DNA of 10,425 bases, taken from JBBIKU01 sp037445245 (GTDB taxonomy: Bacteria > Chloroflexota > Anaerolineae > Anaerolineales > Anaerolineaceae). The stretch covers positions 1 through 10,425 of the forward strand of contig JBBIKU010000084.1 of the NCBI GenBank assembly GCA_037445245.1. The letters are read 5' to 3'. The position numbers were made by a program, and so were the translations under genes. A model generated the notes under the pieces. The model saw only the letters and a program-made list of their open reading frames with translations, made no database searches and was not told the DNA's origin. Positions 1 through 6,322 of the stretch are shown one piece after another (the stretch's first letter is position 1; each line of letters starts with the position of its first letter).

Positions 1-1
1 G

Positions 2-889
2 CGAGCATGCTTTGGTGAACTGATTCAGATTGATGGTTCTGACTATGACTGGTTTGAAGGTAGAAGTCCACGATGTACTTTGTTGGTATATGTCGATGAT
101 GCCACAGGAAAATTGATGGAGTTGTGGTTCGTGCCTCACGAGAGTTTCTTTGGATACTGCGAAGCCTCCAGACACTATTTGGAACGTTATGGCAAGCCAG
201 GAGCCTTTTATAGCGATAAACATGGCATCTTTCACGTCAACCACCCCAATGCGATTTCTGGAGACGGCATGACCGACTTTGGCAGGGCAATGAATGACTT
301 GGGTATAGAGATCATCTGTGCCAATACACCACAAGCAAAAGGTCGTGTTGAAAGAGCCAATAAAACCCTTCAGGACCGACTCACCAAGGACCTCAGACTT
401 CACCATATTTCCACCCCTGAGGAAGCCAATAAGTGGCTACCTGAGTTCATGAAAGACTATAACAATCGGTTTGCCACGACCCCACGAAGTGATGTGGACT
501 TCCACATCCCATTGTCTGAACGAGACAATCTAGACCTGATCCTCTGCCGCAAAGAAACTCGTACTTTGTCCAAGAATCTTACTTTTCAATATCGTAAAAC
601 CATTTATCGAATCCATGTTAATCGCCCTACTTATGCCATGAGGAACACAACTGTGACTGTTCTCGAAAAATCTGACCATGAAGTGATTGTGCTTTACAAC
701 AATCGCCCCATCAATTTTGATGTATATTATCAGCAGCAAAAACAAGCTGAAGTAGTTCCTTCCAAATCGATTGATCATGCCTTACTCAACGCTTCCAAAG
801 CCCACACGCCTCCTCCGGATCATCCTTGGAGAAAGTTCAACCTTAACAAAAATGCCACCCCTAAAGGTGACATTTTAACTTTGGGCTAA
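2..889 (+). CDS. ISNCY/IS1202-type DDE transposase, 5' end missing
   Basis: The frame is open from position 2, so the first in-frame ATG at 80 is internal and not the start. About 296 residues are visible out of roughly 450 expected for the family; the N-terminal helix-turn-helix DNA-binding part lies off the window. The RNase H-like catalytic core shows the three acidic residues. The first Asp is in IDGSDYDWFEG (codon 32-34), the second in FYSDKHGIF (215-217), and the Glu is in GRVERANKTLQDRL (350-352), with 44 residues between the second and third. These signatures, with the NTPQAKGRVERA stretch, are those of ISNCY/IS1202 transposases as I recall them. The C-terminal part (from about 560) is the beta-rich domain these proteins carry after the core. 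The enzyme would cut and join IS ends. No frameshift is seen in the visible part, so it may be intact. Confidence 0.9.
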   Translation, partial: RACFGELIQIDGSDYDWFEGRSPRCTLLVYVDDATGKLMELWFVPHESFFGYCEASRHYLERYGKPGAFYSDKHGIFHVNHPNAISGDGMTDFGRAMNDLGIEIICANTPQAKGRVERANKTLQDRLTKDLRLHHISTPEEANKWLPEFMKDYNNRFATTPRSDVDFHIPLSERDNLDLILCRKETRTLSKNLTFQYRKTIYRIHVNRPTYAMRNTTVTVLEKSDHEVIVLYNNRPINFDVYYQQQKQAEVVPSKSIDHALLNASKAHTPPPDHPWRKFNLNKNATPKGDILTLG

Positions 890-891
890 CA
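862..891 (+). repeat. Putative right terminal inverted repeat of the IS
   Basis: The stretch contains AAAGGTGACATTTT and ends in GGGCTAACA. Read from outside it begins TGTTAGCCC and then has AAAATGTCACC. A TGT start and GTGACA-type motifs are, from memory, usual at ends of IS1202-like elements. The transposase stop TAA (887-889) lies inside the repeat. The matching left end is outside the window, so the call cannot be confirmed here. Confidence 0.45.
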
Positions 892-925
892 TCGGATAAA
901 CCGATGCATCTTCACACCGAAGATG
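890..925 (+). repeat. Two tandem hairpins next to the IS end
   Basis: Two back-to-back inverted repeats are visible. The first has a 6-bp stem, CATCGG (890-895) with CCGATG (901-906), and a 5-nt loop. The second has a 7-bp stem, CATCTTC (907-913) with GAAGATG (919-925), and a 5-nt loop. No U-tract follows, so they are not standard intrinsic terminators. They could block read-through between the element and the chromosome, or be a structured insertion target. The rest of the gap to 1101 shows only a short direct repeat and a ribosome-binding site; I see no convincing promoter or gene in it. Confidence 0.5.
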
Positions 926-1061
926 ATCTCTACTACGTTCAGCATTATTCGATCTGGCTCGATTTGCAAATTCTGTTCAAAACGTTTTGGAGTGTGTTGA
1001 GCGGCAAGGGAGCCTATTAACTGGCATAAAACCTGCATCGCTGAGGAAGAATATCAATGTC

Positions 1062-1081
1062 AATCATTGCTTAATCATTGC
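1062..1081 (+). repeat. Short direct repeat upstream of the lipoprotein gene
   Basis: AATCATTGC occurs at 1062-1070 and again at 1073-1081, a period of 11 bp or about one helical turn. CAATG at 1055-1059 also forms an inverted pair with CATTG at 1065-1069. It could be an operator for the gene starting at 1102, but the units are short and chance is possible. Confidence 0.25.
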
Positions 1082-1090
1082 CGCGATTAT

Positions 1091-1095
1091 GGAGG
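1091..1095 (+). promoter_or_regulatory. Shine-Dalgarno GGAGG that sets the lipoprotein start
   Basis: GGAGG lies 6 nt before the ATG at 1102. It favours that ATG over an in-frame TTG at 1078, which has no such site and would put charged residues ahead of the signal peptide. Confidence 0.75.
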
Positions 1096-1101
1096 CAGGT
1101 T

Positions 1102-1800
1102 ATGTCGCTCAAGAAGATTATCCTGTTGTTGACCGCAACCGTTCTGGTGTCCTGTTCGGTTATGGATGGAGTGCTGCCGGGTTGGGAAGATCTCAACGGC
1201 GGAGAGGTGATCTGCCCGACCTGCCCGCCTGCCGAGATTCCATACTGCCCGACCTGTGAGCCATGCCCGCCAACCGCCACCGAACCGCCTCCAACTGCCA
1301 CCTTCACCGCAGAACCATCCGCCACGCCGAGAGGGACGGCGACAGCGTTGCCGGGCACAACCTCCACGCCCACGGCGCCGGCGACGGCAACCGCAACCGC
1401 TACGGTCACACCGACCAGCGTGCCGATGCCCTATGCCTTGCAGCCCAATTCACCGGTTTATATTCAAAACTTTGTCCATTCCGATAAGGGCTGCAACTGG
1501 ATGGGGGTCGCCGGGCAGGTGTTCGACAAAGCCGGTAAGCCGGTGGTGGGGCTGGTAGTGGTGGTGGAAGGCTTCCTTGGGCAACGCGTTTTGGACGAAG
1601 TGATGCTCACCGGTTTATCGACCCCCTATGGTCCGGGCGGGTACGAGATCGTGCTGGATACCAAAACTGTGGCTTCGAGCAATTCGCTCTTCATCTCGCT
1701 GTACGATCTGGCAGGAAAGCCGCTGACCCATCCCATTCCCTTCGACACCTTTGCCGATTGCACTAGAAATCTGATCGTGATCAATTTCAAACAACGCTGA
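1102..1800 (+). CDS. Surface lipoprotein with Cys cluster, Thr/Pro linker and C-terminal beta domain
   Basis: The product is 232 residues of unknown function. Residues 1-17 form a signal peptide (MSLKK, a hydrophobic run, then LVS) ending at a lipobox with the lipidated cysteine at 18, so the protein is probably anchored outside the cytoplasmic membrane. Next comes a cysteine cluster at 38, 41, 49, 52 and 55 (CxxC, seven residues, CxxCxxC), then a low-complexity Thr/Pro/Ala linker at about 57-108. Residues 110-232 look like a compact beta domain with GCNWMGVAGQVFD near its start and DCTRNLIVINF at its end. C131 and C220 could form a disulfide. I recall this C-terminal module from many Anaerolineae secreted proteins, but no named family comes to mind. 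The gene is monocistronic: the IS lies upstream and a terminator follows. The start is set by GGAGG at 1091-1095. Confidence 0.85.
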   Translation: MSLKKIILLLTATVLVSCSVMDGVLPGWEDLNGGEVICPTCPPAEIPYCPTCEPCPPTATEPPPTATFTAEPSATPRGTATALPGTTSTPTAPATATATATVTPTSVPMPYALQPNSPVYIQNFVHSDKGCNWMGVAGQVFDKAGKPVVGLVVVVEGFLGQRVLDEVMLTGLSTPYGPGGYEIVLDTKTVASSNSLFISLYDLAGKPLTHPIPFDTFADCTRNLIVINFKQR

Positions 1801-1823
1801 TTCGCCTCCACTTGCCTGAGCGA

Positions 1824-1857
1824 TGGGGGGTGTCCCTGAATGGACACCCCTCATTTT
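1824..1857 (+). terminator. Intrinsic terminator after the lipoprotein gene
   Basis: GGGGTGTCC (1827-1835) pairs with GGACACCCC (1842-1850) around a 6-nt loop. The stem extends outward by three more pairs, one of them G-U, and a T-rich tail (TTTTGG, then TTGTTT) follows. It lies 23 nt after the stop at 1800 and separates this gene from the downstream operon. Confidence 0.85.
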
Positions 1858-1962
1858 GGTTGTTTCGGCAGAGTTTGATCGCCACTGTCGAAGCAGCAGC
1901 GGCGCAGGCACGGTAGCCGGAGTCGGCGGTCTCGACTACGGGCGTCGCCGGTTTTGGCGGTA

Positions 1963-1981
1963 TTCATTACGGTATAATGAA
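1963..1981 (+). promoter_or_regulatory. Promoter with perfect -10 inside a small inverted repeat
   Basis: TATAAT at 1973-1978 is a consensus -10 box and lies 33 nt ahead of the ATG at 2012, giving a leader of about 25 nt. At the right distance upstream only GTTTTG (1951-1956) is found, so the -35 is weak. TTCATTA (1963-1969) and TAATGAA (1975-1981) form a 7-bp inverted repeat covering the -10 box, which could be a repressor or activator site. The rest of 1858-2011 shows no gene. Confidence 0.6.
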
Positions 1982-2011
1982 CACGGTCGATTGTAGAGCG
2001 GATGAAACGGG

Positions 2012-2806
2012 ATGAATCAGGAATTCACACCCCTTGAAGAGTTAAAAAGTGCCCTTCACTACTGGTGGCTGATTGTAGTCTTTATGGTTGTGGGCGCCTC
2101 AGTGGGCTGGGTGATACAAGGGGTGAAGGCGCCGCTGTATGAAGCCGAGGCATCGATCACCACCAGTATCGAGTTCACCCGCACCGGACAGATGACCGAT
2201 ATCGAAGAGGATTATGCCATCCGCATTGTGGGTGACGTGCTGTTTTCTGAGCGGGCGCTCGAAGCGGTGGAGGAACGGGCTGGCTCAGCCGGGCTGACGC
2301 TAGACCGCCAGACGTTGCTCCAGATGACAACGTTTGAGCGTCAGAACAACACCTGGATCTATCGCGTGCGGCATGCCGACCCGCGCACGGCGGTGCAGGT
2401 CAGCACCTGGCTGGCAGAGGCTGGTTACCTCGCTGTCGGCGAGGCGTTGTCTGAGGCGCTCAGCGCCGAAAGCCTGGCGCGCTACGCCGATTCGCTGGTG
2501 AGTTGCCTCGAGCAAAGTGTTGTCACCTCGCCGGTTCAGGCTGATTGCAGACCTGAAAATCTGACTGCGATTCAAGCCGAACTGGACGCCACCATCGCCG
2601 CCCTCACCCACCACCGCCTCGCCAGCCAGGGTATTCTGCCGGCGATGGTCTTTTCTGCGCCGGCAGCGGTGGTGATACCGAGCGAGCCGGTGTTATTCGG
2701 GCGCAACCTGTTGATGTTGGGCGGGGCGCTGGCGGGATTTTTACTGGCTGTGTGGGCAATTTCACTGCGACTGCCACAGCGGCTGGATGGGGGCAGGCGT
2801 GGTTAA
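2012..2806 (+). CDS. Wzz-type polysaccharide chain-length/export protein
   Basis: The 264-residue protein has the layout of Wzz/PCP proteins. There is a short cytoplasmic N-terminus, a first membrane helix at about 17-36, and an extracytoplasmic segment of about 190 residues. That segment begins with a beta stretch (YEAEASITTSIEF) and ends in a Pro-containing stretch (APAAVVIPSEP). A second helix lies at about 231-252, followed by a short basic tail. No Walker motifs or tyrosine-kinase domain are present, so this is the membrane subunit alone. Such proteins set the length of O-antigen or exopolysaccharide chains or help their export. It is the first gene of a three-gene operon, after the promoter at 1973-1978, and its 3' end overlaps the ligase/polymerase gene by 20 nt. 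The Shine-Dalgarno site is weak. The family call rests on topology and position more than on diagnostic residues. Confidence 0.75.
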   Translation: MNQEFTPLEELKSALHYWWLIVVFMVVGASVGWVIQGVKAPLYEAEASITTSIEFTRTGQMTDIEEDYAIRIVGDVLFSERALEAVEERAGSAGLTLDRQTLLQMTTFERQNNTWIYRVRHADPRTAVQVSTWLAEAGYLAVGEALSEALSAESLARYADSLVSCLEQSVVTSPVQADCRPENLTAIQAELDATIAALTHHRLASQGILPAMVFSAPAAVVIPSEPVLFGRNLLMLGGALAGFLLAVWAISLRLPQRLDGGRRG

Positions 2807-4289
2807 AGGCTGGTGGGCGCGCGGCGCAGACGGATTGTGGTTCATTTTGGTCGTGCTGCTGCCGGTGACCAGCCTGCCGCTGCTGGTGCGCCTGGTCGGC
2901 TCGGACACGGTGGCGGCGCCCTCCGGACTGGCGCTGTTGCTGTTGACCAGCGGTTGGCTTCTGCCGCGATTATTTGCGGGCGGCACCCTTCCTAGGCAAG
3001 TGGTTCCCCTTTTCGCAGTGGCATCGGTTGCGTTGATTTCGTCGCTGCTGTCGCTCTTCATCGAACTGCCGGCATACAAAGGAATCGCCGTGTTTCAAAA
3101 CACGCTCTCGGCGCTGGTGACGCTGGCAGTCGGGGTGTGTTTCTACCTGCTGGCTGCCACCTTTGCGGGCGACGACGAGCATCTGCGCTGGACGCTGAAA
3201 CTGCTTAATGGATGCGGGTTGGTGGTGATCATTTGGAGCGTGGCGCAGATGATCGGCTGGCACACTGCCCGCTACCCGGATTGGATGCGCGAAATTCATG
3301 GTTATTACTCAATTGGTCCGCTCTATCGCGAGCGGGTGACCGGGTTTGCCCTTGAGCCTTCCTGGCTGGCGAACCAGGTCAACCTGCTTTTTCTGCCCTA
3401 CTGGCTGGCTGCCAGCGTACGGCGTTTCTCGGTGCACAAATTCCGAATTGCCGGCATCACTTTCGAGAACCTGTTAGCGCTGGGGGGGGTGGTCGTTTTG
3501 ATGCTGACGTTTTCGCGGGTGGGGCTTCTGGCGTTCTTGTTCATGCTGGGCTATCTTCTGCTGCGCCTGAATCTAAGCGGCGTGCGCTGGCTGCACGCTG
3601 CCGTTCTGAGCCGCTGGCAAAACCCATTGCTGCGACCGGCGGTCAAAAAATTCGTTGTCTATGGCGTCATGCTGATCCTTGTGGGGGCGACGTACATCGG
3701 TATGTTACTGGCAGCCGCCTATGGATTGAGCCGTTTAGACCCGCGCATGCGAGACATGTTCACTTTTCATTTTGGAGACCCGGATGCGTTCATGAAGTAC
3801 GCCGCCCAACTCACCTTCGCTGCTCGGGTAGTTTATTGGGAAGCCGGTTGGGGGGTTTTTAATCAATACCCGTGGCTTGGGGTCGGGTTGGGCAATGCGG
3901 GCTATTTTTTTTCACAAACCCTTTCGGATTATTCGTGGCGCCTGATGGAAGTACGGGAACTGGTATTTCGTTCGGCAAACCTGCTCAACAATAAAAGCTT
4001 GTGGGTGCGCCTGCTCGCAGAGACGGGCGTGATCGGCTTTGCGTTTTTCGTTTCGTGGCTTTATGTTTTATGGAAGACTGGTCAATATTTGATGGCAGGC
4101 GCAGACCAGTTGTCGCCCGTGATGGGTTTGATGGCGCAACTGGTGATCGTAGGTTTGCTGATCGAGGGCTTCAGCCTGGATACCTTCGCTCTGCCCTATT
4201 TCTGGCTGCCGTTGGGGCTGGCGACCGCCGCAGCAGCATATGGGGGTGGCGGACGTTCCAAAGGTAAAAATATTGGAGATGGGGTATGA
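2787..4289 (+). CDS. O-antigen ligase / Wzy polymerase family membrane protein
   Basis: The protein has 500 residues and about ten to twelve hydrophobic helices spread along its length, with an extracytoplasmic loop at about 310-390 typical of the Wzy_C/WaaL family. Visible signatures are GFALEPSWLANQ (186-197), TFSRVG (241-246), RVVYWEAGW (347-355), YPWLGVGLGN (361-370) and NNKSLWVRLLAETGVIGF (391-408). In this family the Arg and the P-x-x-G-x-G stretch of the large loop act in glycan transfer. The substrate would be a lipid-linked glycan, either polymerised or ligated to an acceptor; which of the two cannot be told from sequence. It overlaps the wzz-like gene by 20 nt and the protease gene by 4 nt (ATGA), so the three are probably translationally coupled. 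The reading frame holds a G8 run (3482-3489) and a T8 run (3905-3912), both slippage-prone. Confidence 0.85.
   Translation: MGAGVVKGWWARGADGLWFILVVLLPVTSLPLLVRLVGSDTVAAPSGLALLLLTSGWLLPRLFAGGTLPRQVVPLFAVASVALISSLLSLFIELPAYKGIAVFQNTLSALVTLAVGVCFYLLAATFAGDDEHLRWTLKLLNGCGLVVIIWSVAQMIGWHTARYPDWMREIHGYYSIGPLYRERVTGFALEPSWLANQVNLLFLPYWLAASVRRFSVHKFRIAGITFENLLALGGVVVLMLTFSRVGLLAFLFMLGYLLLRLNLSGVRWLHAAVLSRWQNPLLRPAVKKFVVYGVMLILVGATYIGMLLAAAYGLSRLDPRMRDMFTFHFGDPDAFMKYAAQLTFAARVVYWEAGWGVFNQYPWLGVGLGNAGYFFSQTLSDYSWRLMEVRELVFRSANLLNNKSLWVRLLAETGVIGFAFFVSWLYVLWKTGQYLMAGADQLSPVMGLMAQLVIVGLLIEGFSLDTFALPYFWLPLGLATAAAAYGGGGRSKGKNIGDGV
3482..3489 (+). repeat. G8 homopolymer inside the ligase/polymerase gene
   Basis: Eight G residues encode the Gly-Gly of a membrane helix (LALGGVVV). 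Gain or loss of one base would shift the frame and truncate the protein about midway. Confidence 0.8.
3905..3912 (+). repeat. T8 homopolymer inside the ligase/polymerase gene
   Basis: Eight T residues encode the Phe-Phe of NAGYFFSQ, just after the YPWLGVGLGN motif. It is the second long homopolymer in the same gene. Confidence 0.8.
4275..4278 (+). promoter_or_regulatory. Shine-Dalgarno for the metalloprotease
   Basis: GGAG lies 7 nt before the ATG at 4286 and inside the end of the preceding gene. With the ATGA stop/start overlap it supports translational coupling. Confidence 0.6.
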
Positions 4290-6322
4290 ATGGTAGGGTT
4301 TCTACAATAGTGGTATTGGTGTTGATCATTCTGTGCTGCTGCTGTCTGCTGGCGGGCGGAACAGCAGCCGGGATGTCGGTGTTTCGCTACGCTTCACAAC
4401 CGCAGGCTGAGATGGGGTATGCCACTGTGGTGGTCGATACGGTGCGGGGCACCCCGTCCGCGCCACCCCAGCCTGAAACCACGTTGGCGCCGCACGTGCA
4501 AAACCTGCCGGCGACTGACGGTGCATACGAAACGCTCGAAACGCTGCGCCAAGCGATCATTCCCATCCGCGATCCGATCGATCTGGCGGCGCAGTTGCAA
4601 GGCAAGCACAATATCCCCTTGACGCTGGAAACGGCGCCGGTGCAATATCAGGTGGGCGATGCCAAACAGTTTTGGGTCACCAATGTGGATACCAACCGCA
4701 ACTTTGAGGTGACCGCCCGCCTGCGTTATTTGGGGACGCATCACTATTTCTGGATTCAGGAAGGCATCAATTATATCGAACGCGACTTGCAACGCCTGGC
4801 AGAAACTTTCGACCAGCATATCTACCCCACCACGCGGGAGTTTTTTGGCAGCGAATGGAATCCCGGTGTGGACAACGATCCGCGCATCTTCATTCTCTAC
4901 GCCCGCAACGTGGGGGCGCGGCTGGCGGGTTATTTCTCGTCCTCGGATTCGCTTCACCCGCTGGCACATCCTTATTCCAATGCCCACGAGCTGTTCCTGC
5001 TCAACGCCGACACCATCGATCTAAATGAAGATTTTGCCTATGGCGTTCTGGCGCACGAATTTCAACACATGATCCACTGGAATCAGGACCGCAATGAAGA
5101 AGCCTGGCTCAACGAAGGCTTCTCTGAGATGGCGGTGTTTCTCAACAGCTATTATCAGGGTGGCTTCGACCGCCTTTATGCCTGCCGCCCCGATTTGCAG
5201 CTCAACGATTGGCCCAACGACAGCAGCGCTACAACGCCGCATTACGGCGCCTCGTTCCTGTTCGTGGCGTATTATCTGGATCGTTTTGGCGAGGATGCCA
5301 CCAAAGCGCTGGTGGCGCATCCGCTCAACGGGCTGGACAGCATCGACGCCGTTCTGGGAGAAATGGGTGAGATCGATCCGCTCAGCGGGCAGATCATCAC
5401 GGCGGACGACCTGTTTGGTGACTGGGCGCTGACGAATTACCTCAAGGAGAGGCGAGTTTCTGATAGAAGGTACGACTACGCCATCTATCCCGACTCGCCG
5501 CGCGTCGATATCAGCGAGACGCACGCCCTGTGTCCGGCTGACTGGCAAAACCGCTTTGTCCGCCAGTACGGCGTGCATTACATCTCTTTACATTGCCCCG
5601 GCAGTTATAACTTGCAACTTTCGGGAGCGAGCGAGGTCTCACTCCTGCCGGTTGACCCTTATTCTGGGGAGTATGCCTTCTGGTCGAACAAGGGCGACGA
5701 ATCGAACATGACCCTGACGCGCAGTTTCGACTTGCGGGTGGCACAGGCGCCGCTGACGCTGCGTTACGCCGCCTGGTTCGATATCGAAGCGGATTACGAT
5801 TATGTGTATGTGCTGGCTTCTGAGAACGGGCAGGATTGGGACATCCTGATCACCCCCTCCGGTACGGCTGAAAATCCCTCCGGTAACAGCTATGGCTGGG
5901 CGTACAACGGTGTGAGCCAGGGTTGGCTGCAGGAGCAGGTCGATCTATCGGCTTACGCCGGCAAGCAAATTCAAGTGCGGTTTGAATACGTGACCGATGC
6001 CGCCATCAACGGCGAAGGCTTTCTGGTGGACGATATTGCCATCCCGCAGATCGGGTATTTTGAAGACTTCGAGGCGGATGAGGGGGGGTGGCTCGGAGAA
6101 GGTTTCGTGCGCGTCCAGAACCGGTTGCCGCAGACCTTCCGGGTGGCGCTGATCTATAAAAGTGAAATCCCGGTGGTGGAGCAGATCGTTCTGGATGAAA
6201 ACCGGCAGGCGAGCATCTGGCTCGATTTTAGCGGCGATTATGATGAGGTGGTGCTGGTGGTGAGCGGGACGACGCGTTATACCCGTCAGCGCGCCGCTTA
6301 CTCGTATCGCCTGCTGCCTTAG
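4286..6322 (+). CDS. Membrane-anchored extracellular zinc metalloprotease with InhA-like C-terminus
   Basis: The product has 678 residues. An uncleaved N-terminal anchor or signal helix spans about 5-29, with an odd run of four cysteines at 17-20. A Pro-rich spacer follows at about 55-75. The catalytic domain shows HEFQHMIHW with zinc-ligand His257 and His261 and catalytic Glu258, then WLNEGFSEMA (274-283), where Glu277 or Glu281 is the likely third ligand. HEFQHMI with WLNEGxS resembles hyicolysin-type (M30) gluzincins. The C-terminal part resembles the beta-sandwich of InhA/M6 proteases: FWSNKGDESNMTLTRSFDL (465-483), DLSAYAGKQIQVRFEY (553-568) and GFLVDDIAIP (578-587). The enzyme probably degrades protein outside the cell while tethered to the membrane. 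It is the last gene of the operon. Its TAG stop overlaps the stop of the convergent aconitase gene, and no terminator is seen between them. The substrate is unknown. Confidence 0.85.
   Translation: MNGRVSTIVVLVLIILCCCCLLAGGTAAGMSVFRYASQPQAEMGYATVVVDTVRGTPSAPPQPETTLAPHVQNLPATDGAYETLETLRQAIIPIRDPIDLAAQLQGKHNIPLTLETAPVQYQVGDAKQFWVTNVDTNRNFEVTARLRYLGTHHYFWIQEGINYIERDLQRLAETFDQHIYPTTREFFGSEWNPGVDNDPRIFILYARNVGARLAGYFSSSDSLHPLAHPYSNAHELFLLNADTIDLNEDFAYGVLAHEFQHMIHWNQDRNEEAWLNEGFSEMAVFLNSYYQGGFDRLYACRPDLQLNDWPNDSSATTPHYGASFLFVAYYLDRFGEDATKALVAHPLNGLDSIDAVLGEMGEIDPLSGQIITADDLFGDWALTNYLKERRVSDRRYDYAIYPDSPRVDISETHALCPADWQNRFVRQYGVHYISLHCPGSYNLQLSGASEVSLLPVDPYSGEYAFWSNKGDESNMTLTRSFDLRVAQAPLTLRYAAWFDIEADYDYVYVLASENGQDWDILITPSGTAENPSGNSYGWAYNGVSQGWLQEQVDLSAYAGKQIQVRFEYVTDAAINGEGFLVDDIAIPQIGYFEDFEADEGGWLGEGFVRVQNRLPQTFRVALIYKSEIPVVEQIVLDENRQASIWLDFSGDYDEVVLVVSGTTRYTRQRAAYSYRLLP

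Larger units (their letters stand above)
1..891 (+). mobile_element. Insertion sequence, ISNCY/IS1202 type, right part only
   Basis: The left end lies outside the window, so neither the left inverted repeat nor the target-site duplication can be seen. The visible part is the transposase DDE core and C-terminus followed at once by a putative terminal repeat. The right boundary at 891 is inferred from the terminal trinucleotide ACA (TGT on the other strand) just after the stop codon. Base composition is clearly more AT-rich than the genes that follow, and codon use differs, which fits an element acquired from outside. No further mobile gene is seen after 891. Confidence 0.8.

Noticed and set aside
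890..1101. dif/Xer-like site near the IS end
   Set aside because: I looked because some IS1202-type elements insert beside such sites, but no pair of 11-bp Xer arms with a 6-bp centre is recognisable.
987..1409. Open frames at 987-1259 (plus) and 1071-1409 (minus)
   Set aside because: They overlap the lipoprotein gene, whose signal peptide, lipobox and Shine-Dalgarno are convincing. The minus frame is the Val/Gly/Ala shadow of the Thr/Pro linker.
1266..1425. Possible tandem DNA repeat in the Thr/Pro/Ala region
   Set aside because: The protein is low in complexity, but the DNA shows no regular repeat unit with spacing that would suggest a CRISPR or VNTR.
4394..5578. Minus-strand open frames at 4394-4987 and 5021-5578
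   Set aside because: Both are antisense to the metalloprotease catalytic region. The sense frame has HEFQH and full-length homology-like structure.
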